Positions 23,303 through 33,800 of a stretch of DNA of 64,000 nucleotides are shown one piece after another; the stretch's first letter is position 1; every line of letters begins with the position of its first letter. This DNA is from Rotaria socialis. Lineage: Eukaryota > Rotifera > Eurotatoria > Philodinida > Philodinidae. Under the pieces are notes generated by a model. It made no database searches. It saw only the letters and a program-made list of their open reading frames with translations, and was not told where the DNA came from. The position numbers were made by a program, and so were the translations under genes. The stretch covers positions 1 to 64,000 of the forward strand of contig CAJNYU010003456.1 in assembly GCA_905331475.1 (NCBI GenBank). The letters are read 5' to 3'.

Positions 23303-24628
23303 TCAATAGTATACATCAAGCGTAGCACCATTATCGTTCATTGAATGAGGTCTATAGTCTCGTGCGAGATGTCGATTAGGATATTGAGCATTTCCCAAAT
23401 GTTGACCATTGGAAGCTCGCAAAATGAATTCATTTGTATCAAGATATTGTGATTGTGCTACTTGTTTTCTATTCAATTGTTGTTGAGCAGGTATCGGTCG
23501 CTTTTGTTGATTTTCTTCTTGCTTTCTCATACCCGGTTTATTATCTGGATAGCTACCATAAAGAGAATTTTGTACAGGTATAGCAGGTATTTGTGTTTCC
23601 CTTGATGGACTTGTTTGACGATGAAGTGGTGTTGAATCAATATAATTTTGTGGAGATAAAAGATTTGGTTGAGAACCGGTCATATTAGACGACTGTGCTG
23701 TCCAAATGGGATTCATCACAATTGCAGCACCGTTACCTTTCATATGACGATTTTCATAAAAATGATTACGTTGTATATTCGGCTGTGGATCATAATCTAA
23801 GCGCATTTCAGAACGAGCTCGGTTTCCATTTTTTATAATATGTTGATTATTATTGTGATTGCTATTATCATTATTATTATTATGATGATGATGATGATTA
23901 CTGTTATAGGCATCTAAGTCGTTTCGTGACGATGCGTTGGATTGTGAAATACCATTTGATAAAGCATAATTGTTATTTTGAGTAAATAAATTTCTATAGA
24001 AGATAGAAGTCGTCAGAGAGAGGGAAAAACTGACAGTAACAATTTCAATACATACTTAGTGACAGCAGTGATTTGCGTTGGTCGAAAACGATACTTGGAT
24101 GGTTGACTTTGCTGTTGCATATCAAGATGTTCAATATTACCACCATTATCAGTAAATATTGAACTTGTCTCATCTTTGAGAAAATCAAAAGCCAAACTAA
24201 CAGCTTCCACCTACAAAAATAAAATATTTACCGACGGTTATCAATCGAAACAAACAATCCATCAGGTTTATACCGGATCAACTGTAGCATCACTTCGATG
24301 AGAAGTTAAACGTGACTTATCATTATTATTTTCAATAACAACAGCCTTATTCTTACGTTCATCCTTTGTTGTCGGAGTACTCGTTTGTAGATGTTGTGAT
24401 ATTCGACCATTGTCTGGATCAATTGGTGAGTAACCAACAATAGTGGGCTAGAAGAAATTAAATCGAATATACATAGATAGTTAACTTTTCATTTATAATA
24501 CTAAAAGAAAACTAAAATTCTTTATTCACCTTAAAACTTAAACACAAGCCAAAAGTAGAACGTAATTTATCTGTGAAAATTGCTTTAAAGTTTCTTGATT
24601 TATGCATCTCATGTTTAAGACGAACCAT
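23303..24628 (-). CDS. Low-complexity Asn/Gln/His-rich protein; possibly 3' part of the PTB gene
   Basis: Four exons with canonical in-frame short introns: MVRLKHEMHKSRNFKAIF onward (from 24628), PTIVGYSPIDPDNGR onward, VEAVSLAFDFLKDE onward, then a long tail with HHHHHNNNN, QQ-rich and Ser/Pro-rich stretches ending DVYY. Only the helical part around VEAVSLAFDF looks ordered. The frame has a stop just upstream of the ATG at 24628, which supports an independent start. However, the PTB exon upstream ends at a good phase-0 donor (25085), and an in-frame AG before MHKSRNF could accept it across a ~450 bp intron, giving one adaptor protein with an N-terminal PTB domain and a disordered tail. I regard both as possible. 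Confidence 0.6.
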
Positions 24629-24927
24629 GATGAATGATTATGTCACATTAGTCAAACAGAAAGTTTAAAAAGAACTGGTCATTTAGTATTCATCAGACAT
24701 TTCGACTAAAGAAGAATAGACGCTAATCTTTTGATCAATGAATGATGATATGATCAAAATATTGCTGTTGAATTAAAAATAGAGGATAAGAGAGACAGAG
24801 AGAAAGAGGGTTAGAGCATATATGTGCTTGTCCAACAGAAGATAACAAAGACACGGCGATTGCCTAAGATCACAAATATGAAAGGAAGGTAATCGCTTAC
24901 TAAATTTACTTTTCTTTTTCTATGTAC

Positions 24928-24935
24928 TGACGTCA
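24928..24935. promoter_or_regulatory. CRE-like palindrome TGACGTCA
   Basis: A perfect TGACGTCA (the CREB/ATF site) lies ~300 bp upstream of the ATG at 24628 and between the two minus-strand coding blocks. If the downstream block is an independent gene, this is in its promoter region. A chance 8-mer is possible. Confidence 0.25.
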
Positions 24936-25085
24936 ACAAGGGTTTTTTTCTTTTCTTTTTGTCATATCGCACTTCGCTCAATAAATTTAATGATTTATTG
25001 ATTGATCAGAAAAGGCAAGATAACCTTGCATGTAGGAAGGTGTATGTACAGAGTTGTCAACGAATAACAATATTTTTTTTGTTAC

Positions 25086-25858
25086 CTGAGTGCTGCGCCA
25101 CGCTTGAGCTCGCTGAATATGTCCATGAGCAGCATGTATGGTATCGTAATCTTTTGGTGGAAATAGAAGAGGTTGTTGTGAATTGATCTTTTTTTGAAGT
25201 TCGTCTGTAATTGATTTGATCGGGTCAATTTTGTTTTCTTCTCGACTATCACTCGTTGCTGACGATAACAAAGATGAAACACCTGTACTATTCTTCTGCG
25301 AGTTTCTTGCATTGAAATGATCTATATTCAATAAATTACGGTTCACTAGCAGTTGTTCTAATTGAACTATTTGAAGACGATGACTTTCAACAAGCAGATA
25401 TGTACGAAGACGAGATAGAAGCTTTTGAGCACTACGAAATGAATCACATCGATACACATGAACAAATGCTGGATAATGTTGACGATTCAATGGTGAGATA
25501 TAAACAACTCCTAATATTAAACAGCAAGCAAAAAAGCATCTTTTGAAGAATTTGTGTTCAATTTAAAATTGATTAACATACCAACAGTATCTTCGAAAGA
25601 TATTTTACCTACAGTTGAACCGGCAATCATTGTTGATGGTACAACTGTAGAGAACTTTTGATCATCATTATATATAATTTTAACACCATCTTTTAATATT
25701 GTTATAGTTGTTTTAACAAAATCTCGTTTTGTTTTAATATGACGTATAAAATCAATAGCGTCTCGTATCGTTTGATCGTTTAAAAGTAATGCTGCTGCTG
25801 TGCAACCACAATAATCAACATGAAATTGTTTTGGTTTTGATAGCTTATTTAGAGCCAT
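25086..25858 (-). CDS. PTB/PID-domain adaptor protein (N-terminal part)
   Basis: Exon 1 (25858-25582) and exon 2 (25510-25086) join in frame through GSTVGKISFEDTVG|VVYIS. Together they form a phosphotyrosine-binding fold: a first strand FHVDYCGCTA, helix TIRDAIDFIRHIK, strands TTITILKDGVKIIYND and STVGKISFED, then AFVHVYRC and the C-terminal helix RSAQKLLSRLRTYL. PTB domains bind NPxY peptides or phospholipids in signalling adaptors. After the domain the exon runs through Ser- and Gln-rich sequence to a donor at 25085; without splicing the frame would stop at 24987. The start MALNKLSKP at 25858 has no competing upstream Met. The family member cannot be named. Confidence 0.7.
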
Positions 25859-26470
25859 AGAACATATCTATAGATGTTAATGAGAAATAATTCTATAACT
25901 AAAGAAGAAAATTTGCAATAAATCAACATGTCTGTCGTTTTGTCGTCGGACATTTTTGTTTTTTGACACTTGACACGCTGTTAACTATAACTAGGATATA
26001 TAAAGTACGGCATGTATATCAAAGTTATCTGATATTTGTTTCAAAACAAATCACTCTAACGAACACCTTACAGAATTTCAGAGTCGTCATCTATATCGTG
26101 ACTTACGAAAGAGTTATAAAGAAGAAAAAAAAGTGAATATTAAAAATGTCTTTTACGCTAATAATCATAATGATGAAAGCAAGTGCCAAAATAGAAAAAC
26201 AGAATACCTCCTATGTACATGTGAAAAGAAAACATGACTCCAGTTTGCTTTCTTTCCAGAATTATTAATCAGACACTTGACAGAAAAAAAAAGAAAAAAA
26301 AGCCATACGAAGCGAATTCGCTCTCTTATTCTTTCTTCCTTTCTTCTGCTTCGTTTCAGCAAAACAGTACCGCCAGTGTAGGTGTTGTTCGTTGAAAAAA
26401 CAACATCCTTTAACGTTTCGATTTTTTTTCTTTTTCTACTTCTTGAAAAAGAAGAAAAAAAAATTTATTT
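25859..26470. other. Intergenic, 5' region of the PTB gene
   Basis: Contains pyrimidine-rich runs near 26330-26450; no coding signal recognised. Confidence 0.4.
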
Positions 26471-27112
26471 CTACCAATACGACATTTGATCACGAACACA
26501 AATGACAACTGAATAAAGAAAAAAAACTCGAATCGATTGTATAAAATGCATAATAATGATTGGCAATGGAATTTCAGATTCAATGTTAAATTGTTGAAAC
26601 AATATTATATATAAAGATACACACATGCCGCTAAGTGCTATAGTACGATGCATGTATGTTTGTAAACCATTGAAGAAACAATAAATAATATGCAGAAAAT
26701 TTATTGTAATAAGGATAAAGTCTTTGTGAAAATTATTTATTGAAAAATCTTTCTTAAAATGATTTAATTGATAAAAATTTGAAATAAGATAAATAAATGT
26801 TGTAAGAAAAAAATGAAACATTAACCATGGATATGAATAAATAAAAACAAAAAGTGCAAAAAGAGAACCAGTTAATATACTATCTACGATAAGAAGAATA
26901 TATTGAAAATTATTCGTAATATTGACATAGATTAAATCTAATAAAAGATCATTACTTGCTAATAAACTCATATCGATAATATATAATGAAATCCATGAAA
27001 AATATGGTTTAATCCGAGGAATTAAAAAGAATTTATGAAAAGCAAATGAAATAAATATAATTATGATATAGATAGTCAATACTATCGATTCGAAAAAGTA
27101 AAATATCATCAA
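26471..27112 (-). CDS. Multipass membrane protein, unrecognised
   Basis: A single open exon of 213 residues with about six hydrophobic segments (for example IVLTIYIIIIFISFAF, ISLYIIDMSLLA, ILLIVDSILTGSLFALFVFI, PWLMFHFFLTTFIYLI, FILITINFLHIIYCFF, VSLYIILF, VFFLYSVVICV). Polar loops carry a few basic residues; the tail RDQMSYW is cytosolic-looking. I recognise no family motif. The regular spacing of membrane segments and codon use like its neighbours argue for a real gene rather than random AT-rich DNA, but a spurious frame cannot be excluded. It lies head-to-tail between the PTB and oligoribonuclease genes. Confidence 0.55.
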   Translation of the reverse strand: MMIFYFFESIVLTIYIIIIFISFAFHKFFLIPRIKPYFSWISLYIIDMSLLASNDLLLDLIYVNITNNFQYILLIVDSILTGSLFALFVFIYSYPWLMFHFFLTTFIYLISNFYQLNHFKKDFSINNFHKDFILITINFLHIIYCFFNGLQTYMHRTIALSGMCVSLYIILFQQFNIESEIPLPIIIMHFIQSIRVFFLYSVVICVRDQMSYW

Positions 27113-27668
27113 TGACGTTTATATAAATAAAATAAAAAGAAAGTTAGTTGAAAGTAATCATAGATGTTTGTTATATATAGATGCGCGTTTATGTATACAT
27201 TTTTATTTGATTATTGTTCATCGCGAGTTTTCTTTTATCAATATTATTTAACCAAAGAGAATCTATCAAAACTTTGATGACAAAATAACTTCGAAAAAAA
27301 AAGCCATATTTTCCTTTTTATCATCTAATCTATTCATTGAACGTAGCTATATGAATGTAATTTTACACACGCAATGCAAATGCTTCTTACTTACTTACTT
27401 ACTTTGTTCACAAACGATTGTCACATTATAATAACTTTATGATAGAGATAGAGATGATGTTAGTTCTTACTTGTTTCGTATATTTTATGATAGGGCAACA
27501 TTGTTAAATCTATGTCTTATCGAATACTTGATATTGTACGCTATAAGCACATTCATCTTTTTTTCTTCTTTCTTTTATCTTTTATTCATTAAAATCCTGC
27601 TTTTATCATTCTTCACAATATACGTATTCTGTCTTCTCTCTTTTTTTTGGTTGCTTCGTTTTATTTAT
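27113..27668. other. Intergenic
   Basis: Holds a short (ACTT)4-type tract near 27390-27408 and the 3' flank of the oligoribonuclease gene. Nothing else seen. Confidence 0.45.
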
Positions 27669-30625
27669 TTATGACTGTTTTTCTTGAACAAAAAGGTCAA
27701 ATTTGAATACATTAGCACGATAGTACTGTAACAGTTGAATAGATCCTTGCAACTCTGTTACGAGATCATTCGAATTAGCACATATTATTCTAAGATAAAT
27801 CAATAAAGATGAAGAATTTTCAAATAAAACAAAACTTACGGTCGGCTTTCGTATACTTGTCGAGCCCATCTGCGACAAAGAACATTTAAAACATCGACAT
27901 CAATACTTCTATAATGACAACATGAAAGTAATTCAGGTACAATACGTTCTATTCTTGCGCGATCAATATGAACGCATTGGCCACAAATAGGAGAACTTCG
28001 ATTAACTAAAATATTTCTATGTAAAAAACCAACTAATAAAGAATATTGATTGCACTTTTCGTTCATATCAAGATAAATATCATTTAAAATATTAAGATTT
28101 CCATCGGTTATAATTACATATACATGATTAACTTGATCAGAATCAGTTTTTAACCAAACTAAATGAGTACGAGGATTTGAAAGAGCAGGCGCAGGAAGAT
28201 AAGGTGGATGACGAATAGTATGCCAAGTAAGATAAAAATTACTATGATAATATCAAATATATCTAGGATACGAGATAACAAAAAAAAATAAAGACATTCG
28301 ATTATTACTGTTGTCGATAATGATTTAGCTCATTAATTGATTCTCGTATATCATCACGTGCTCGATGCATCATTTGTTTGTGTGGTCGTTGAGTATATCG
28401 TACAGGTTGCCAACGTAGTGTCAATTCTTTTAAAGTACTACCTTAAATATTAATTCAAGAGAAATATTGACTTCAAGAAAATAAGAAGAAAAAAAAACTT
28501 AAACACACAATCAACGATACTTGGATGAAGGACTGTATGGAGACGTGGCATATATTTTTCAATAAACCTAAAATTATTTTTACAATAAATTCATATTTTA
28601 CAGGATTGATTTTATGAATAAAATGGAAAGCAAGGCATTTATCCTAGAAGCTATAATTTAAATGATTAGAATATATGTATCGGAGAATTTATTTACGCAA
28701 GTATTTTTATTTCTCATAGCACTGGCTATCATTTGATTTCAAACATAATCGACATACAATGCCACTAATAATATCATTTTCAAGCAAGTCATTGACACGC
28801 AGAAAACAGAATTTGCGGCATTTTGTTAAATAAAGTTATTTAAAATAAATTAGTCAATGCAATTATGTGTTAATTAGATAACAAACAGCATTGATATGTA
28901 CTTTTTTTATCATTCGAGTAAAATAACCATTTTTACTAATATATTATCAAGCACTAATTAGTTTTGCACACTACACGTACTACAGAGAATAATTCCATAA
29001 TAATAATTCTTGATAAAACGATAAAAGAGTTCATGTTGAATTTGTCGGTTGACAACTAGTTAATTTACAGACTAACTGATTTAAAACAAAAATTTATTCA
29101 TCCTATTGTAACTCATATTCTTCTTTATCTTTTTGTATCAGTTCATCTTACTTTCGAATATTTATTAAATGAACTGAATTCGATCGAAAAATCTAACTCA
29201 CCGAATTCATCCTGTGATTGAGTCTACAAATTTTTTCTTGATCCAATCAAAACTATTTTATTTAAACTATTACGAGTATAGTTTAAATGGGTTTGGTGGA
29301 AAAGGCAGACAGGGAAAACGTCGAAAAGGCAAACATAAAAGGGGAAAATACAGAAATTGTAAACGCCGAATGAAAAAAGTAGAAAAAGGAGAACGCCGGA
29401 AAGGTAAATGTCGAAAATTGAGTTTTTCGATAAATTTAAAAGAAAAAGAAAAATTTATTTTCTAAATTGGCGTGCACATATACGTCGCATCTATGTTCAA
29501 TACAAGCCCAATACTTTTCAGATGAGGACGTTTTATTGCATGTGAACATATATTGGTTAAACACTAGTAATGGTTTACCTTTATTAGTCGTTAAGAATGA
29601 TATTTCACTGTCCATTGTCAACGATTGAAGAGAGAATCATTTTTGTTAGTTGTTTTCGCTAGATTGATTTATATATATATATATGGTATATGCTAACAAT
29701 CAACAAGTATAGACTACAGACGAGGAGGACAACGAATTTAACTTATCTCACTAAAAACAGCCTATACCAACTCAAAAAAGAATTTCGTTATCTATAGACA
29801 TCTTTTTCATTCTACGTTTTCCTTTTCAAAAATTTTCTACTTTTTACTCTAGCAGCTTTTCTTCGACACTTTTATTAATTGTACTTTTCATTTCGACATT
29901 TCCCATTCGACGTTTTCATCTTCTTCAAATACCAATTTTGGCATTTTCCTTCTTTTATTTCGACCTTTTCCTTTTCGGCCTTTTTTTGCAATTCGGTTTA
30001 AATCTTAAAATGTTCGACTAGACAAACTCTACTCTATGACCAGTACTGGTAGATAAAAAATATCCTGTAAAATCCATTTTTTTCACTATTATTAAATATA
30101 GTTATTGAATTTGAAATAGATCTTATTGGAATTTATTGCATACAGTTTTCATAAATCTTTCCAAAAATAATAAGAAAAACTTGCCATCGATCAACAAAAA
30201 CTGAATTTCCAGCTAAAATCCCAGTACCAGGTGGACAATGACGTTTAAGAAAATCAATAACTTGCGTTTCAGCATCATATAATGATATTTGACTATGTCG
30301 AATTAATTCTATTAATCCTGATTTTGTATGCTGCGTTCTTGACCAGTCATTCATTTTATCAAGTACATCCTGATCATGATGTATAACAATATCTGGCCCT
30401 AACATGAAATATACGTTTAATGAAATAGAATAAATTCGTTATTTATCTGTTTTGAAATAAATACAAACCTTCAATATAATTTTTAAGATGAAAATCAGTT
30501 ATAGCAATCGCTATTTCGACAATCGTATGTATATTTAAATCAAGTCCACTCATTTCCAAATCGATCCATACAAGTAAATTGTGATCACAATCATTGATCA
30601 TAGCCATAATGACCGAGAAAAACAA
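27669..30625 (-). CDS. REXO2: Fused double oligoribonuclease: active REXO2 domain plus degenerate REXO2 domain
   Basis: REXO2 is the DEDDh 3'-5' exonuclease that removes very short RNAs in cytosol and mitochondria. Six exons (30625-30469, 30398-30185, 28567-28509, 28441-28309, 28241-27840, 27789-27669) sum to 1086 nt = 361 aa plus stop. Domain 1 (aa ~1-188) is complete: WIDLEMSGLD (first Asp and Glu), AGNSVFVDRWFIEKYMP (second Asp), HRARDDIRESINELNHYR (His and last Asp). Domain 2 (aa ~200-361) keeps the framework (HLVWLKTD, VIITDGNLNIL, GQCVHIDRA, YRSIDVDVLNVLCRRW, SIQLLQYYRANVF). It has lost the DxE motif, the catalytic His (Asn in my alignment) and the final Asp (Thr), and is shorter in the middle. 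Intron 2 is 1617 bp with a GC donor (TG|GCAAGT). The usual REXO2 stop position is replaced by an intron that reads into domain 2. Confidence 0.85.
28568..30184 (-). other. Long GC-AG intron of the double REXO2 gene
   Basis: The 1617 bp intron starts with GCAAGT and ends TTTTAG; splicing it gives DRW|FIEKYMP, exactly the REXO2 spacing. The gene's other introns are 50-72 bp. The extra length is largely the foldback-like element at 29280-30005. Confidence 0.75.
29280..30005. repeat. Foldback-like element with inverted 15-bp GAAAAGG minisatellites, inside an intron
   Basis: The left arm (about 29280-29460) is a tandem series of 14-16 bp units of the type GAAAAGGCAAACGTC. The right arm (about 29810-30000) holds the complementary units (GACGTTTTC, CGACCTTTTCC and similar). 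The tips match as AGTTTAAATGGGTTTGG versus the reverse complement GATTTAAACCGAATTGC. The core of ~350 bp has an AT microsatellite near 29672. The left arm produces a Lys/Arg-rich pseudo-peptide with a five-residue period. Same architecture as the element at 643-1358. Confidence 0.7.
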
Positions 30626-30807
30626 TCTGCGTAATAGATAATTTTTATTTTCATTATAAATAAAACAAACAAGAAAAAGAGAAGCTTGTAATTGAAAACT
30701 ATTTTAGGAACAAAAATAACATACAAGAAAAGAATTTTATTATTTAAACTTATCCGATAATTTAAAAAAAGTTAATCTATTTGCGAGTCATATGAGTTTC
30801 TTAAATA
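30626..30807. other. Short spacer between afadin and oligoribonuclease genes
   Basis: Only 182 bp separate the afadin stop from the ATG of the double REXO2 gene on the same strand, so it must contain the afadin polyadenylation region and the REXO2 promoter, or the two are co-transcribed. A spliced-leader acceptor could lie here; I could not identify one securely. Confidence 0.4.
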
Positions 30808-33800
30808 TCATTTTTTTGCTGAGAATATTTTTGTATTTAATCTTGGATTGACATGCATTTCTTGTTCGTCAATAAACAATGAATTTTGTTGAAGAGTTGA
30901 ATTGTTATTATCAGAATCTAATTGAATTCTTGTGTGTTCACCATCGGATATATCTGGTAATTGATCATCTCCAATCCTTGAATTCGGAAAACGCTAAATG
31001 AATTAAAAATAAACAAAATTGAATTCTCAAGTTTGACTTCTTTACCATATGTTTTAATAAACGAGTTTGCTCTTTTTTAGCATCTAGTATTCGCTCCTCT
31101 TCACACAATCGTCGAGTTTTAAATTCATTTATATCACGGTCGGCACGAATTTCACGTTCCTTAATATTGAAAATAGTTTCAATAGAAAATAATTAATGAA
31201 ATAAACACAAAGCACACATACTCGATCTTTACGTAAACGTGTTTCAATGTCATTTTCAGTTTTGACTAACATTCGACTAATATAAGCTCGTTCAGCTTCT
31301 CTTTCCTGTTCAAATTGTTCTAGACGACGTTTTAATCTGGTAAAATATAAGAATTTTTTTTGTAAACTAAAAAATCAATCATAAAAGTCTGCTACTTTTC
31401 ATCAAATCGGTTTATTTCATCGGTTCCATTTGTTGATTGAGAAGAAATCTTTATGAGAAAAAAAATAATTATTTTTTTTGTTGTATGAAAAATAACGATC
31501 ATAGATACTTTTTGATTATTATTGTTTTTGGCTTGAGAATAAAATTCTTCGACGCGACGATCAAATTTATCGTCTACTTGCAAGTTACTACAAAAATTAT
31601 ACGATAAATTTATGATATTTTTTTTCTTTTTTAAATATACCTTAATTCTTTTTGTTCTTGTTCTGTGCGATTAAATTTATTTATTAAATCATAAATACGT
31701 TTTGATCGTATTGCACTTGTATTACTTTCACTGGCATATGTGGATTCTGTTAGTGCTTGCTGTTCAATTTCAGGTTTCCTTTAAACAAAGAAAAAGAATT
31801 GTAAATATTAAAGATCTTTCAATGTTTCTTTTTGTGTACACTCTATTAATTTAATAGAAATTCATCAAAAAAAGAAGATTTCATCGGCTTCATATGGCAT
31901 CATTCAAACAATTTCAAGGAACGATAGTGTAAAATGCAAGTCGCAACTCGTGGAAATAATTTTGCAATCCAAACCCAGTTACAGTGTTTAGACTATTGTC
32001 TACTGAAATTGAAATTGTTTACAATTTTGAATGAAGAAAAAAGAACTTTTTTTTGCATTTCATTTTAAAGTCGCCTAAAGCTAAACTCTCGAACACAGTT
32101 GCTTCTATATCCAAAACAAATATTTTTTCGAAGTCGAAAATTATTTCAAAAACTAATTTGGATAAAAAACATACAAATTTTTTTCTGTAATTTCAACTGA
32201 AAAATTTCTTCGTGATATATTGAGAATCATAAATAATGATATGGGCACCAATAAAAATGTTGTCCTCACTCTTATATATCGAGTGACTTCCGAAATACGC
32301 ATTGGATAATGAATGATAGGGGGCGATATCTACAATTGTGTTTACGACTTGCTTATACGGACTTCAATTCTGACGTTTAGTTGTAGAGGTTTAACAATTG
32401 CAAGCCATTTTTAAGAATTTTAAAAGTAAATACCTTATGTATTATGTGTACGTGTTAATCTAAAAAAACTAGTATTTGATTTGGAAGAATCTTGAAGAGT
32501 GAATCTTTAAGTATTCGTTTGAAATGAATATTACATTGAACATAGTTAGTAACTACGCACAGTGTAGCAGGTCTTTTCGAGCACTAAATCAGGTAATATT
32601 AATAATATTAAAGACGTTTTCGCCCGAATGGTTGATTTCTTTATAATGTAGTCGGCACTTAACCAAGATATTGTCTCAAAATATAAACGTCTATCTTGCG
32701 TGATGCTATTCGAATGACAGCCCCTATCCTAGTGTAAAATTCGAATTTAGCTACCATTTGAAAGTCCGTGATTCTCAAGATGTCTTGAAACAATAGACCC
32801 GGTAAGATCTCAAAACCTCAATGAAAAATCAAATACTTCTTAGAATTTTGACATAGAATATTATGCAGTATTAGTCGAACAAAAGAAAACTAGTGAGATC
32901 AGAAGACTAATCGTTTTTAAGTGCAATTGATTAGTATGCAAGTTCTAAGTATACATCTAGAGTATTATTACTTACTGGTAGAAAAAATTATTATTTTTTT
33001 AAGTATTTATGTGAATGAAAAAGAATTCTTTTTCTTTTCGTAAATTTACCTTATTGATGGAGTTAAATTATTGGTTAATGAAGATAAACTTGTATTTAAT
33101 GATTCTTTACTTATGTCAAGATCATTTGTCTTACGAAAAGAAAATGTTTTATTAGTTTTCCCTTTTTTTTATAATGATAACTCACCGACTTAGGTCGCTT
33201 CATTAATGCAAAAATATTAATCACTGGTTTTGGTAATGTTTTAGGTGGAATCGCTGAATTGATTTGATGACTTTCATTTTGATTCGGTGGAATATCTTCA
33301 CGAAAGACAACTGGTTTATCTCTAAATAAGTGTCGTGTAATCAAGGATTTTGTTCGACTAGTTGATCGAGTAAAGGTTTTTTTTTGAAGATCTTTTTCAA
33401 TATTATCAACTTGCTGTTCATTTATTTGCTTTGAATTAAAAATATTTGGATTAGATTGATGTTGTTGGAATACATAGGGAGTTTCTTGATCGTTTTCAAT
33501 TAAATACGACGATGATTTTGATCGCTGTTGATGATTAGCTTTTCCATTAGAAAATAAATCATTGCTTAAGTAAGGCTGTACTAATGATGAACTCAATAGA
33601 TTATGCTGATTACGAGTTGTTAAATTTTGCTTAGTAGTTGATAATTGTTCATAACTATTTGTTGTCTGTAAAGCAAGTGTTGAATGGGGATATTGGCATG
33701 AGATTAATGAAGAATTTGGTTTTGAATGAAGATCAGTCGAACCATAGTGATTATCCAATGATGAAGTAAGTAAAGCTGAAAGACCATAACGATTAGCTGC

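Noticed and set aside
28305..28307. TAA as the stop of a normal single-domain REXO2
   Set aside because: A GTAATA donor overlaps it and splicing to 28241 keeps frame into the second domain, with the total length divisible by three. The stop remains a possible alternative if the intron is retained.
29214..29465. Lys/Arg-rich plus-strand frame resembling a nuclear basic protein
   Set aside because: Encoded by the left minisatellite arm of the intronic element; five-residue periodicity equals the DNA period.
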